Assembly (NCBI GenBank): GCA_900550645.1
Contig: URTA01000006.1
Location: forward strand, 24,942-88,941
Length of the DNA: 64,000 nt
Reading direction: 5' to 3'
Source: an uncultured Porphyromonadaceae bacterium
Lineage (GTDB): Bacteria > Bacteroidota > Bacteroidia > Bacteroidales > Muribaculaceae
Shown here one piece after another: positions 43,502 to 52,236 of the stretch. The notes under the pieces were generated by a model. The model made no database searches, was not told the origin of the DNA, and was given only the letters and a program-made list of their open reading frames with translations. How positions within the stretch are numbered: position 1 is the stretch's first letter; every line of letters begins with the position of its first letter. The position numbers were made by a program, and so were the translations under genes.

Positions 43502-44424
43502 GGATAGGGTTGGTTGGTCTGGCCGCAAAGTTAGGCATTTCCGCTGAAGTGCGTTGCCTCCCTATAGTGAAATATTGGCCGGAAGGTTTGAAAACGAATC
43601 TTAAAAATCGGATCTCCGGAAAAATCGGGGTTTTTGATATAAGCGAATTTTGTGGTGGCAGGGAAATTCGTTGCTACGGTATCTTGCTGAAGGACAGGTT
43701 GTCGCTAAATAGGTATTTAGGGCTTCAGCGGATTTTCGTACTTCATATTTTTAGGCTGGAATAAGAGGTCTGGAAAAGCGTAGGGGCGATGATGCTGGCT
43801 AAGGGTGAAAGAAAAGCTGATTTTGGGGGCTGAGAAAACGAGTTTGAAAAATTCGGGCCGACAATACAAACGGTATCCGCACCCCAGCACACACCCTCCC
43901 CTGCATTTAATTCGTTGATTGATAGCCGTTTGTATAGTTCACTTACTACATTTCCGAACAATTTTCCGCCCAAACGGCTGTTAATGTACTTTTGACGCAA
44001 TTTGAACGGCGTTGAACGGATTAGTTTACATTTGCAAATTTTCAATCGTAAATAAACACACTCCCAACTGCACACCGACACGCCACGCATACACACACAC
44101 GCATGCCTACGCACACGCCCGTATGCACCCGTATGTATGCGAGCACGTGTGTAACCTTATTGCACTGAATAGGCTGTAAATATCCATTAAATTAACAATT
44201 AGCGAAATAGGGGTATTGACAGATGTAACTAACTGCAATAGAAATAATTGCGCAAAATTTCCAAGCGGCAAAAATGTATCAATAGGCAAAATAATAATCA
44301 TTTCCAAGTGGTATAAGAGTTAAGCAAAGATAAAAATGAAAATATAAACCGCTGCAAATCAATCAAATAACGATTTTGACACTGAAATGTAAGTTGGAAA
44401 TTAGGTAGTATCAAAAAATCATAC
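43502..44424. other. Gene-free region between divergent genes
   Basis: About 920 bp with no convincing gene. It contains low-GC sequence and a CA-rich alternating tract at 44058-44150. Short open frames here have no coding-like composition. It presumably holds the promoter of the minus-strand gene and control sequences for the plus-strand operon. Confidence 0.5.
44058..44150. repeat. CA/CG-rich alternating purine-pyrimidine tract
   Basis: Irregular runs of CACACA, ACGC and GCATGC units (for example ATACACACACACGCATGC), prone to Z-DNA. A GT-rich counterpart lies at 45640-45766 on the other side of the 44921 gene. Confidence 0.55.
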
Positions 44425-44432
44425 TAACTTTG
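44425..44432 (+). promoter_or_regulatory. Promoter -7 element TAACTTTG
   Basis: TAACTTTG matches the Bacteroidota -7 box. A clear TTTG at the right distance is not seen. It lies almost 490 bp before the next start, so the transcript would carry a long leader. Confidence 0.5.
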
Positions 44433-44920
44433 CAGCGTCAAAGGTTGACAGACGGATTACACCGCCGCAATCATAGACACACGTTCATTGACTTATTGAG
44501 TACGATACGCAAAGCAACTGCAATGATTGTACAACGTTACGGCGTTGGATAATGCAAGCAAACGGCAATTCGTGGGATTAGGTCTAATTCTGCAATGATT
44601 GGTTACTAACTTGCTTTATTGCGCGGGCTGCAATAGTAGTGGTTGTGTAGCGTGGTAAATGATATTCGGCAATCGGTTGTAATCCGTGCTGCAAAGCGTG
44701 GGTAATAACCGACACCAATAGATAGGTTACAATCGTATGCACAAATATTGCCACTACAACGGATAACTAACAGCGTTGTCAGTATTGCGGATAATATACC
44801 GACACTTAAAACGCATTGGTTATAAGCGGCAAACAATCCGCGTTTGCTAATTGGGAGCATTACCCAATCCGTTGACAAACAAACAACAATCAAACAACAA
44901 ACAATCAAACAACAATCAGT
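44433..44920 (+). other. Long untranslated leader of the 44921 gene
   Basis: A gene-free 490-bp region between a -7 box and the start at 44921. It contains dispersed short repeats (CAATGATTG at two places, several GATTACA-like and CGGATAAT elements) and short hairpins such as CCGCGTTTGC. It could be a regulatory leader, but I recognise no riboswitch. Confidence 0.4.
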
Positions 44921-45568
44921 ATGGAAAATCTGAAAAAAGTCAACGCCGAAATGATTAACGGCGAAATTCTTTGTGGCAAACTGCAACCGCGTTCATTGGT
45001 ATTCGTTGGCAATACCGCAAACGGCGTCACAATCTACAACACAACCGCAAAATGCCGTGTTGCAACGCCGCTGTCAGTGGCAAAAGCGGTGGCAAAAATC
45101 GTGCTGTCAGTGGAAAAAGCACGCGCCGCCGCAAACAGCACCGCAAACGCAATCGAAAGCGGCAAAAAGGTGTCTAATCCGCTAACGGCGTTATTGCGCT
45201 GCCATACCGTCTATCTGACAAACGGCAAAGGTGAAATCATTGAAAACGCCGGGCTGTCAGTCAACGGCAAAACCGAAATCAACGGCAAAGCGCAAACATT
45301 GCGCGGCGTGTTCAAGTTCGCAAAGTCACAACCGGTATATAAACTCTTTGTGACAGACGGCAAAGAGTTTGGCACCGACGAATTGGAAAACGCATTGCGC
45401 GTATGGTGTGGTGCTGCATTGGAACAATTAGATTGGTTGGAAAGAGTAGATACCGCAATACTCAATGCCGCCAATACAACCGAAAAGCAAGAAAAAGCGG
45501 CGGAAAAAGCGGCAAAAGCACTGACAGACACCAACGCCGTAACCGAAAACGTGGCGGCTGCAAGCTAA
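44921..45568 (+). CDS. Ala/Asn/Lys-rich protein of unknown function
   Basis: A 215-residue protein (MENLKKVNAEMINGEILCGK). The first 100 residues have alternating strands. The C-terminus is a helix made almost entirely of Ala, Lys, Glu, Asn and Thr. Codon use is unusual, with many AAC, GCC and GCA codons, giving a repetitive DNA texture. It stands alone between two alternating purine-pyrimidine tracts. No family recognised. A structural or chromatin-like role would be speculation. Confidence 0.55.
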   Translation: MENLKKVNAEMINGEILCGKLQPRSLVFVGNTANGVTIYNTTAKCRVATPLSVAKAVAKIVLSVEKARAAANSTANAIESGKKVSNPLTALLRCHTVYLTNGKGEIIENAGLSVNGKTEINGKAQTLRGVFKFAKSQPVYKLFVTDGKEFGTDELENALRVWCGAALEQLDWLERVDTAILNAANTTEKQEKAAEKAAKALTDTNAVTENVAAAS

Positions 45569-45639
45569 TCAACTGACAGACAGACAACGGCAAAACTGAT
45601 AGCACACGCTGCACTCAATAGGGGTGTGGTGTGTGCTGA

Positions 45640-45766
45640 TTCTTCGCGTGCGTGCGTATATATGCGCGTGCGTGTAAGCGTTGCGCGTGCGTATGCCGTG
45701 TGTGCAACGCGGCGTGTGTGGCGTGCTTGCGTGGCGCGTGTACGCTTGCGTGTGTGGCATATAGAA
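45640..45766. repeat. GT/GC-rich alternating purine-pyrimidine tract
   Basis: Over about 125 bp the plus strand is dominated by GCGTGC, GCGCGT, GTGTGT and GTATATATGC units. Such tracts can adopt Z-DNA and stall polymerases. It mirrors the CA-rich tract at 44058-44150. Confidence 0.65.
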
Positions 45767-45973
45767 AAACGCTAAACGCGGGACTAAAAAGATTTTTTCC
45801 CGGGACCGGGCGCACACACCCCCAGGCGGTGCCGCCGCCTCTATGGGTGTGCTGTACCCTGACGGATGGCAGGGATTGCTGTACACTTTCGCTAACAGTA
45901 CGTCAATGTACTCCCTGAACGTGTGCAAAGTTACGGATTTCCCAGGGATTAGGCACGACAGGAACGGTTAAAA

Positions 45974-45981
45974 TACCTTTG
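45974..45981 (+). promoter_or_regulatory. Promoter -7 element TACCTTTG
   Basis: TACCTTTG lies 57 bp before the start at 46039. The -33 box is poor. It is the likely promoter of the 46039-47326 genes. Confidence 0.55.
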
Positions 45982-46038
45982 GTGTGCGCCGGGTTCAAGC
46001 CCCCGGTGTGCCTGCTAACCAACAAAAATTTTCAGAAC

Positions 46039-46587
46039 ATGGCAACAATAGCAGACATGATGAACGTCAGCACCAAGCACGGTGCTGTGGAGAACGGGGA
46101 ATGGATAGTGAAATTCGCGTACCACCTGCGCATAAGCGTGTCTAAGGCACAACGCTTGTACAAGCGTCACGGGAACGGTATGCTCTATGCCCCCGGTGGC
46201 AAGATAGTGGCGGAAGACACTCCCAGAACGCGGGGGCGTTTCTCCGCTTTGTGGGGGGACTATGCGATAGTGTACCCTGACGGCTCGCTCGTATGCCATA
46301 CACGCCAGCAGGTAGGCAGGGTAACCCGCGCCCGGAAAAAGGCAGAAATCCGCAAGGAACAAGACCTGCAAAGGCGCGAAGCGGAGCAGCGGAGCGCGGA
46401 GCGGAGAACGGAGCAGATATTCCGTGACTGCCAGCAGCGGAGATGCCCGAAATGCCAGGGGAGAGCGAACACCCACGCGGATATTGGCAAGTACGTCAAC
46501 AGGCATAACGTGTGCCTGGCAGACCGTGAGCCTCGTACTGCGTTCACGTTCATCCAGTTCACGGAGAACGCCACAAAGGGCTTGTAA
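46039..46587 (+). CDS. Basic protein with late cysteine pair, unknown
   Basis: A 182-residue protein with start at 46039 (MATIADMMNVSTKHGAVENG). The longer frame begins before the promoter. A basic coiled segment (about 110-150, RKKAEIRKEQDLQRREAEQR) is followed by CPKCQG, which may be half of a zinc site. The C-terminus overlaps an ATG of another frame but the next real start is at 46659. Function unknown, perhaps nucleic-acid binding. Confidence 0.5.
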   Translation: MATIADMMNVSTKHGAVENGEWIVKFAYHLRISVSKAQRLYKRHGNGMLYAPGGKIVAEDTPRTRGRFSALWGDYAIVYPDGSLVCHTRQQVGRVTRARKKAEIRKEQDLQRREAEQRSAERRTEQIFRDCQQRRCPKCQGRANTHADIGKYVNRHNVCLADREPRTAFTFIQFTENATKGL

Positions 46588-46658
46588 TGCCCGAAAACCA
46601 GCAAAACTATAACCATCAAAACCGACATCAACAAACAACAAATCAAAACTATACAGAC

Positions 46659-47045
46659 ATGAAAAAGACAAGCGTAATCTGCGCGTTTGCGGCGGTAGCT
46701 GTAGGCGCGTTCTTCTTTGGTATGCAATCCCAGAACAGCGAAACACAGGCAGCAATCCAGGCAAACCAGGAACTCAGAGCGCAGCTGGCGAGAGAATATC
46801 CCAGCGAGAACCGCCCCTGCCAGAGCATGGCCTTCAGCTCGGACTGCATAGAGGACGCCTTCCAGAACGGGAACGCCTATTGGGTGTTCTACGATGACCC
46901 CGACGCGAACCTGTGCAACGTGGCATTGCGCGTAGACAGCGTGACATACGCCAAGTGCGTGGAGAGCATCCACAACGGCACTGAAATGCTCGGAACGCTG
47001 GTGGAGAGCCAGCCCGACGTGTACACATTCGTTGAGTGCGAGTGA
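46659..47045 (+). CDS. Small exported or membrane-anchored protein
   Basis: A 128-residue protein starting MKKTSVICAFAAVAVGAFFF, a basic start plus hydrophobic helix that serves as signal anchor. No lipobox cysteine is correctly placed. The rest (YWVFYDDPDANLCNVALRVD) contains four cysteines that could form disulfides in the periplasm. The 24-residue upstream extension is translated CAA-rich leader and is rejected. Function unknown. Confidence 0.5.
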   Translation: MKKTSVICAFAAVAVGAFFFGMQSQNSETQAAIQANQELRAQLAREYPSENRPCQSMAFSSDCIEDAFQNGNAYWVFYDDPDANLCNVALRVDSVTYAKCVESIHNGTEMLGTLVESQPDVYTFVECE

Positions 47046-47095
47046 GAAGCAGAACAACCAAGAACCCGAAACCATAACCCCCAAAACGCAAGAAC

Positions 47096-47326
47096 ATGAA
47101 CAGAACAAAGAAAACCGCCGCATCCAAGGCATCAGAACGCATATACGACATCACGGTCGCAATCGGAGCAGCCGTAGGGAAAGCACTCCTCTGGCTCTCG
47201 CGCCGCGTGTGGAAACGCTACCTGGGCATTGAAACGCCCCTGTACAAGTGGTGGTGGAAGAGACACAGCGAGTATATGCAGCAGAAGCTCGACGATATAC
47301 ACAGCCCTTACCTGACCTCATTCTGA
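47096..47326 (+). CDS. Small basic amphipathic protein
   Basis: A 76-residue protein with a moderately hydrophobic helix (ITVAIGAAVGKALLWLSRRV) and a Trp/Lys-rich centre (YKWWWKRH). It could be membrane-associated. It lies 50 bp after the preceding gene and before a strong terminator. No family recognised. Confidence 0.45.
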   Translation: MNRTKKTAASKASERIYDITVAIGAAVGKALLWLSRRVWKRYLGIETPLYKWWWKRHSEYMQQKLDDIHSPYLTSF

Positions 47327-47382
47327 GCGGAGCAAGGGACTGGAGAACGCGATATTTGTCTTCCGTTTTGGGCGTTTGGCAG

Positions 47383-47424
47383 GGGACGGCGCAGCATATT
47401 TAACGTATGTTGTGCCGTCCCTTT
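47383..47424 (+). terminator. Intrinsic terminator
   Basis: A 16-bp stem with two G-U pairs (GGGACGGCGCAGCATA at 47383-47398 with 47406-47421), a 7-nt loop and a short TTT tail. It ends the 46039-47326 transcript. Confidence 0.75.
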
Positions 47425-47492
47425 AACTAACCCCGGCATCGGAGGACGCTATTCGCAAACAGCAAGACAACAACCTCAAAACACACCACATC

Positions 47493-47762
47493 ATGGAGGA
47501 ATACACCTACAAGCGCACGACCTTCCGTCCGTATCCCGGGGAACCTGCGGAGGAGTGCCTGATAATCGACGTGAGCGGAGACGGCTCCCACACCTTCAGG
47601 TTCAACAAGTTCTACCACATGATAAGCCGGAACACGACCCTCATGACCGAGTTCTGCGACGGCGACTTCAACTCACAGGAGGAGCTGGACGTGGATTTCG
47701 AGCGGCTCACCCCCGAGGAGGCCTACCGCGCCGCCTTGGGGCTTCCAATCCAGCAATACTGA
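47493..47762 (+). CDS. Small unknown protein
   Basis: An 89-residue protein (MEEYTYKRTTFRPYPGEPAE) with strand-rich N-terminal and acidic C-terminal halves (FNSQEELDVDFERLTPEEAY). It is the first gene after a terminator, with a CAA-rich leader, and lies 38 bp before the next gene. Not recognised. Confidence 0.5.
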   Translation: MEEYTYKRTTFRPYPGEPAEECLIIDVSGDGSHTFRFNKFYHMISRNTTLMTEFCDGDFNSQEELDVDFERLTPEEAYRAALGLPIQQY

Positions 47763-47800
47763 AACAAGCAACAACCGACAACCCAAAATAATCAGAAGAC

Positions 47801-48541
47801 ATGGAAAAATACGATACAGCCGAATACAAGGGCTACAACATCGACATCTACTACGACACAGACCCCGACAACCCGAGAGACTGGGACAACCTGGGGACAA
47901 TATACACGAGACACCGCCACTTCCAGCCCGAGAACAGCTTCGACGACTGGTTCAACGAGGAGGAGGTCTTTGACGATGACCTCGGGAAGCTGTTCCGCGA
48001 CTCGTTCCTGGAGGAGTACGTCGCCCTCCCCATATACCTCTACGAACACGGAGGAGCGACCATAAGCACCACGCCCTTCAGCGACCGCTGGGACTCTGGC
48101 ATGGTAGGCATAATCGCAGTCCCGATGAGCGATGCGCGTAAGCAGTACGAGGGAACTGACGAGGAAGTGCGCGAGAAAGCGGAGAAACAGCTGCAAGCCG
48201 AAATCGACACCTTCGATCAGTATGTGCGTGGCGAGGTGTACGGTTTCAGAGTGACCACACCGCCAGAACGCCGCTTTGAGCTTCCAGAAGTTGATGAAAG
48301 CTGTTGGGGCTTCTACGGCGACGGAGGTCTGGAGAGCTTAATGGAGTACGCCAAGAACGCTATCGACTATCGTTTGGAGAACAGCGAGAAGTATATGCCC
48401 AAGCCTGTCTGCGTGAAAATCGTGATGACGCCGGAGCAGTACAAGAAATGCGTTGAAGGCGAGAACCTGAAGGGAGTAATCGCTCGTAGCAGCAAGTCAG
48501 TGAACAGCGACGTGCCGGAGTTCAACTTCGTAGGAGCGTAA
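47801..48541 (+). CDS. Conserved phage/mobile-element protein of unknown function
   Basis: A 246-residue protein. The stretch ALPIYLYEHGGATISTTPFS followed by DRWDSGMVGII, with the later ...EIDTFDQYVRGEVYGFRV, is a pattern I recall from a widespread phage and plasmid protein family without known function. The N-terminus (YKGYNIDIYYDTDPDNPRDW) belongs to the same family. The C-terminal 70 residues are extra. The protein is soluble and acidic. Confidence 0.6.
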   Translation: MEKYDTAEYKGYNIDIYYDTDPDNPRDWDNLGTIYTRHRHFQPENSFDDWFNEEEVFDDDLGKLFRDSFLEEYVALPIYLYEHGGATISTTPFSDRWDSGMVGIIAVPMSDARKQYEGTDEEVREKAEKQLQAEIDTFDQYVRGEVYGFRVTTPPERRFELPEVDESCWGFYGDGGLESLMEYAKNAIDYRLENSEKYMPKPVCVKIVMTPEQYKKCVEGENLKGVIARSSKSVNSDVPEFNFVGA

Positions 48542-48563
48542 TGTAAAACCAACAAATAGCAAC

Positions 48564-49298
48564 ATGATGAACTACAAGAATTTGCCGGTCATTCCAGCCT
48601 TCCCCACAGAACCCGGCTATGCAGTCCGTTTTGCGGCAACAGTGGGACAAATGGAGAAACTGCTGAACACGAAGGAGGTCTTTTACAACCATGACCGGGT
48701 GACATCAATGGAGGAACTGCCGAGACCGGGCGCACAAGCTGTCCGACTGGAGGTCGAGGGAGTCTCGCACTGGGTTCCTTGCTGGTGCTGCGAGGGTGCA
48801 TCTTCCAGAGTATTTATCCACCATGCAGGCTGGATGCTTGCAATAAACGACAAGCTGTACAACTACTGGACGACCAATTCCCAGAAGACCCTGTTCTCAT
48901 TCCGCCTTGTCGGAGCAACGGACACCCCAGACGGTTTCGAGTTCAGCAAGCAACCGCCGCAGCGAGTAGGAGTGGCGACCGAGAAGAAGCTCCTTGCGTG
49001 GGTCGAGTGGCTTGACGCGAGGGAGGCTGCAATCCGGGACTACCTGAAAGCCGGCAAGGACGCGGACATGAACCTGATGCGCCAGCTGGAGAAGAGCGGA
49101 GCGGAGTACGTCCGTGAGGGCAACAAGGTAACGATATTCAACGGACCGCTGAAGATGAGCGTGGAAATCGGGGTACACAGAATATTCCCGGCAAATCTCC
49201 AGCTCAACTACCAGTACCTGTACGACAAGGCAGTGCGAAAAGGCGAGTATCTCGATTTCATGCTCGACAACATAGTGACAGTAACACCAAGAAAATAA
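48564..49298 (+). CDS. Unknown protein
   Basis: A 244-residue protein (MMNYKNLPVIPAFPTEPGYA). The first 90 residues include WVPCWCCEGASSRVFIHHAG with three cysteines, and the rest is mixed. Second methionine (48567) is an alternative start. It lies in the same operon as 47801 and 49306. No recognisable family. Confidence 0.5.
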   Translation: MMNYKNLPVIPAFPTEPGYAVRFAATVGQMEKLLNTKEVFYNHDRVTSMEELPRPGAQAVRLEVEGVSHWVPCWCCEGASSRVFIHHAGWMLAINDKLYNYWTTNSQKTLFSFRLVGATDTPDGFEFSKQPPQRVGVATEKKLLAWVEWLDAREAAIRDYLKAGKDADMNLMRQLEKSGAEYVREGNKVTIFNGPLKMSVEIGVHRIFPANLQLNYQYLYDKAVRKGEYLDFMLDNIVTVTPRK

Positions 49299-49305
49299 CA
49301 ACATT

Positions 49306-49827
49306 ATGAAAACAACGAACACATATCCGCTCTGGAAAGCAATCGACAACATCGAGCGGAACGAGCTGCGGGCAGCTGTGAAAGCCCACGGCGGAAGATA
49401 CGATTTCCCCAGCGACAAACGCCCGGTAGTGTGCGCATCGTTCAAGCATGCCGAACACCCGGAGGACTACAGCGTCACCAGCGTCTACATCGACAAGGAC
49501 ACCGAAGCCCTCGTGATAATGGGCGAGCCGCTGGAGTGGACTTACAGCGAGGACGTGCTGTACTACATCGAGTACGGGCATATAAGCTACATAACCGGAA
49601 TGATACCGGCGACGGAGGAGGTTTCGGACGTTTCCGGAACGCCTGTTCTTAAAGAGACTTTCACCGCTGTTTCGGTAAGCCGCGACGATGTGAAGGCTCT
49701 CGGCTACAACCCAGACCTCCCCGACAGCGTGATGCAGCAGGTTGCGTGGAAGCTCGGGGAGTACCTGAGCAGCTGCCAGCCGGAACTCGAGGATGCGCTG
49801 GAGAGCCTCGGGATTCCCAAGATATGA
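49306..49827 (+). CDS. Unknown protein, last of operon
   Basis: A 173-residue acidic protein (MKTTNTYPLWKAIDNIERNE). The N-terminal half alternates strand and helix (YSVTSVYIDKDTEALVIMGE). It starts 7 bp after the previous stop and is followed 42 bp later by a terminator. No family recognised. Confidence 0.5.
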   Translation: MKTTNTYPLWKAIDNIERNELRAAVKAHGGRYDFPSDKRPVVCASFKHAEHPEDYSVTSVYIDKDTEALVIMGEPLEWTYSEDVLYYIEYGHISYITGMIPATEEVSDVSGTPVLKETFTAVSVSRDDVKALGYNPDLPDSVMQQVAWKLGEYLSSCQPELEDALESLGIPKI

Positions 49828-49868
49828 GATATTTCGGATACTGACCGTTTTGATTTTGTTGTGAATGG

Positions 49869-49899
49869 GCAGGCCTGGCTTTGATGCCGGGCCTGTTTT
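49869..49899 (+). terminator. Intrinsic terminator before the RT operon
   Basis: CAGGCC-T-GGC (49870-49879) pairs with GCC-G-GGCCTG (49886-49895), followed by TTTTG. It separates the upstream operon from 49987-53495. Confidence 0.8.
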
Positions 49900-49986
49900 G
49901 TTCGCAGCGAATGTTAAAGTCGGCCAGGCACTCACTCCAGCAAAACCAGACAAGACTATTCATAAACAACCTATATCAATTACCAC

Positions 49987-51672
49987 ATGGCAACACCAAT
50001 AGACATAGCCCACAGATGGGCCAACCAAGACTTCGGACGCAACGGCTCTCTCCGTTCAGGCAACTGCTCGTGCGACGAAACCAGCTTCTACTCATACAGC
50101 GCCGTCATAGCGCAATGGCTCGACAAGGAGCGCAAGGTCATGGCTATAAGCGACTACAGCATTTCCCATACAACCGGCAGACATATCAGCTGGGTAAACA
50201 TGGCGGTCCCGGCAGACGTGACCGTGTTCCGCTTCCACACTCCGAAAGGCTACGGCTGGACGCGCTACCCTGACGTTGACATCCTGGACTTCCAGGGCGT
50301 GTTCAAGCCGATGACGCTCACCAGACTGTTCATAACCAACCTGATGAACGTCCTCGACGAGGTGGCTACCTGCAAGAGTCTTGACTGCGGAAACCTGAAG
50401 TGGTGGAACGAGATCGGACGGCTGGCAAGCATATACCCCGAAGCGTCAGTAAACAAGTACCTGCGCCTGAAGATGCCGTCAGACAAGAAACAAGCCCAGG
50501 ACGAGAGAAAACGCCGCAAGGTCCTGCGTGCATTGCTGGACGGAGCGACATTCGCGGAAGCAGTGGACGTTTACCACGGAGCAGGAACGTGGGCTGCATA
50601 CCAGGGCCGCGTGAAAGGCCTGAAGAAAGCGCAGAGAAACCGTGAGCTGGCCGACAAAATAGCGAAATATCTCGGCTATTCATGGCGTGGAGCCAGTCCG
50701 TACACCGTCCGCCAGCTGCTCGCTCTCACGCCGTCGGAGCGAATTGCAATCAAGTTCGCCAACCTGAAATGGAAGCCCGAAGTAGGCAATGACCTCGATG
50801 AACGCAGATTCCGCTCGGTGCAGAATATGTATGCCTACCTCGGACTGAAGCGACCCTCATGCGAATACTTCGCAAACCATGAGGTTGTCTATGAGGTCAA
50901 GGACCCGTCAACTGGAGAGGTCATATACAAAGACCCTTGGGGTTCCATGCACTTCATTGATTTGGAGGAAGGACAGCGGAAGGCTGTGAAAATCATGTGT
51001 TTCGGAACAGAGTGGGTTCCAGCCTTCAAGGCCAACCCCAAACTTTTCCGCCGCCGCTTCTTGCAGAGAGCGAGAATATGCGGAAGCATCAACCGAGGCA
51101 TCAAGCTGGCGCAGAGATACGATGAAGGGGACATTCCCAGCCTGAGTGAAAGCGACCAGCAGGACTACCGTATGTACAAGGCTCGCGAAGCAAAGGAGAT
51201 AGCGCGAGCCTCAAAACGCGATAAGTGGCTGGACGAGCAGCGCAGGAGAATGATTGAGGAACGCAAACGCCGTGAGGAAGAACGCAAGCTGAAGGTCGAA
51301 GAGTACAAGACACGCGGCGTTGAGGGCTTCCGCGACCTGTGGAGAGACCGTATTGACCAGTCCCCCAAGCAGTACACTGCCACAGCCAACGAGCTGTTCA
51401 TGGGAGGCAACGTCCTGCTCCGCCTGAACGAGGAGACAGGGCTGGTAGAGACATCCAAGAACATACGCCTTACCAAGGAACAGGCTAAAGTCCTGTGGCG
51501 TGCAGTCAAGGTGTGGCACAATGACCCGACCAAATTCCACCGCATTGCCGTGAAGACCACCCCCATGTCATTCACCGCCCACAGCTATGTAAACGACATT
51601 CTTACAGTGGGCTGCCACTCAATAGCTTACCCTGAAATGGAACGCATGGCTCGCCAGCTTCATTTCGCATAA
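49987..51672 (+). CDS. Large unknown protein at the head of the RT operon
   Basis: A 561-residue protein. The N-terminal part (1-150) is mixed alpha/beta with CDETSFYSYSAVIAQWLDKE. The middle is helical and basic, including a repeated-looking KAQDERKRRKVLRALLDGATF segment near residue 170 and a very basic coiled coil near 400-445 (EIARASKRDKWLDEQRRRMI). The C-terminus is alpha/beta. Basic patches suggest nucleic-acid binding, possibly RNA. No family recognised with confidence. It is the first gene after a terminator, three genes before the reverse transcriptase. Confidence 0.55.
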   Translation: MATPIDIAHRWANQDFGRNGSLRSGNCSCDETSFYSYSAVIAQWLDKERKVMAISDYSISHTTGRHISWVNMAVPADVTVFRFHTPKGYGWTRYPDVDILDFQGVFKPMTLTRLFITNLMNVLDEVATCKSLDCGNLKWWNEIGRLASIYPEASVNKYLRLKMPSDKKQAQDERKRRKVLRALLDGATFAEAVDVYHGAGTWAAYQGRVKGLKKAQRNRELADKIAKYLGYSWRGASPYTVRQLLALTPSERIAIKFANLKWKPEVGNDLDERRFRSVQNMYAYLGLKRPSCEYFANHEVVYEVKDPSTGEVIYKDPWGSMHFIDLEEGQRKAVKIMCFGTEWVPAFKANPKLFRRRFLQRARICGSINRGIKLAQRYDEGDIPSLSESDQQDYRMYKAREAKEIARASKRDKWLDEQRRRMIEERKRREEERKLKVEEYKTRGVEGFRDLWRDRIDQSPKQYTATANELFMGGNVLLRLNEETGLVETSKNIRLTKEQAKVLWRAVKVWHNDPTKFHRIAVKTTPMSFTAHSYVNDILTVGCHSIAYPEMERMARQLHFA

Positions 51673-51696
51673 CCCTAACCATAAATTCACAACACA

Positions 51697-51969
51697 ATGA
51701 AACCTACAAGCTACGTCGAATACGAGGGCAAGAAGTATCCCGTGTTCACAATCAAGGTGACTGACCCCGACGACAGCGCAAAAATTGCCTACGAGGTCGG
51801 CATATCGACGGAATCCCTCGAGGACGCCATCATCAACCCCGAAAACAGCCTTCCATGGGGCCTCGACGCGCTGAGCATTGACGAGGACATATTCTACTAC
51901 ATCCCCGACAGCATGGCGGAGGCAAGCGAAGAAGAGATAACCCGGTATGTGAACCAGTACGCCTGGTAA
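51697..51969 (+). CDS. Small acidic protein in RT operon
   Basis: A 90-residue acidic protein (MKPTSYVEYEGKKYPVFTIK). The C-terminus IPDSMAEASEEEITRYVNQY is like short Bacteroidota mobile-element proteins of unknown function. It starts 24 bp after the previous gene and ends 21 bp before the next. Not recognised. Confidence 0.5.
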   Translation: MKPTSYVEYEGKKYPVFTIKVTDPDDSAKIAYEVGISTESLEDAIINPENSLPWGLDALSIDEDIFYYIPDSMAEASEEEITRYVNQYAW

Positions 51970-51990
51970 ACGCCGCAAAACCGCAGGAAC

Positions 51991-52236
51991 ATGAGAATCT
52001 GGATAGTGACATTGGACTGGGCTGACCTCTGCGACTCAAATGTCGTGGTCAAGCCTTTCAGAGTCAAGGACAAGGCAATGGCACGCTTCAACGACATGGT
52101 AGCCGACTACAGAGCGCGAGCCGAAGAAGACGGCTGGACGGTGGAAGACGACACTCCCAGCTACTTCGGAGCGTTTGAAGACGGCTACGAGCGTCAGAGC
52201 CATACATACATAACATTGGAGGAACACGAGATATGA
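51991..52236 (+). CDS. Small protein translationally coupled to RT
   Basis: An 81-residue protein (MRIWIVTLDWADLCDSNVVV) with a strand at the start and a helix around KAMARFNDMVADYRARAEED. Its stop overlaps the RT start (ATGA), so both are probably made together. It is too short and too acidic to look like the Avd accessory protein of DGRs. Whether it is an RT cofactor is unknown. Confidence 0.55.
   Translation: MRIWIVTLDWADLCDSNVVVKPFRVKDKAMARFNDMVADYRARAEEDGWTVEDDTPSYFGAFEDGYERQSHTYITLEEHEI

Larger units (their letters stand above)
45569..46038. other. Gene-free region with GT-rich tract and promoter
   Basis: About 470 bp holding the GT/GC-rich alternating tract, a GC hairpin-like segment (CCGGGACCGGG; GGCGGTGCCGCCGCC) and the -7 box at 45974. 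No coding frame is convincing here. Confidence 0.5.

Noticed and set aside
43743..44114. Minus-strand 123-codon frame
   Set aside because: Composition is dominated by the CA-rich tract and it has no neighbours or motif. Treated as non-coding.
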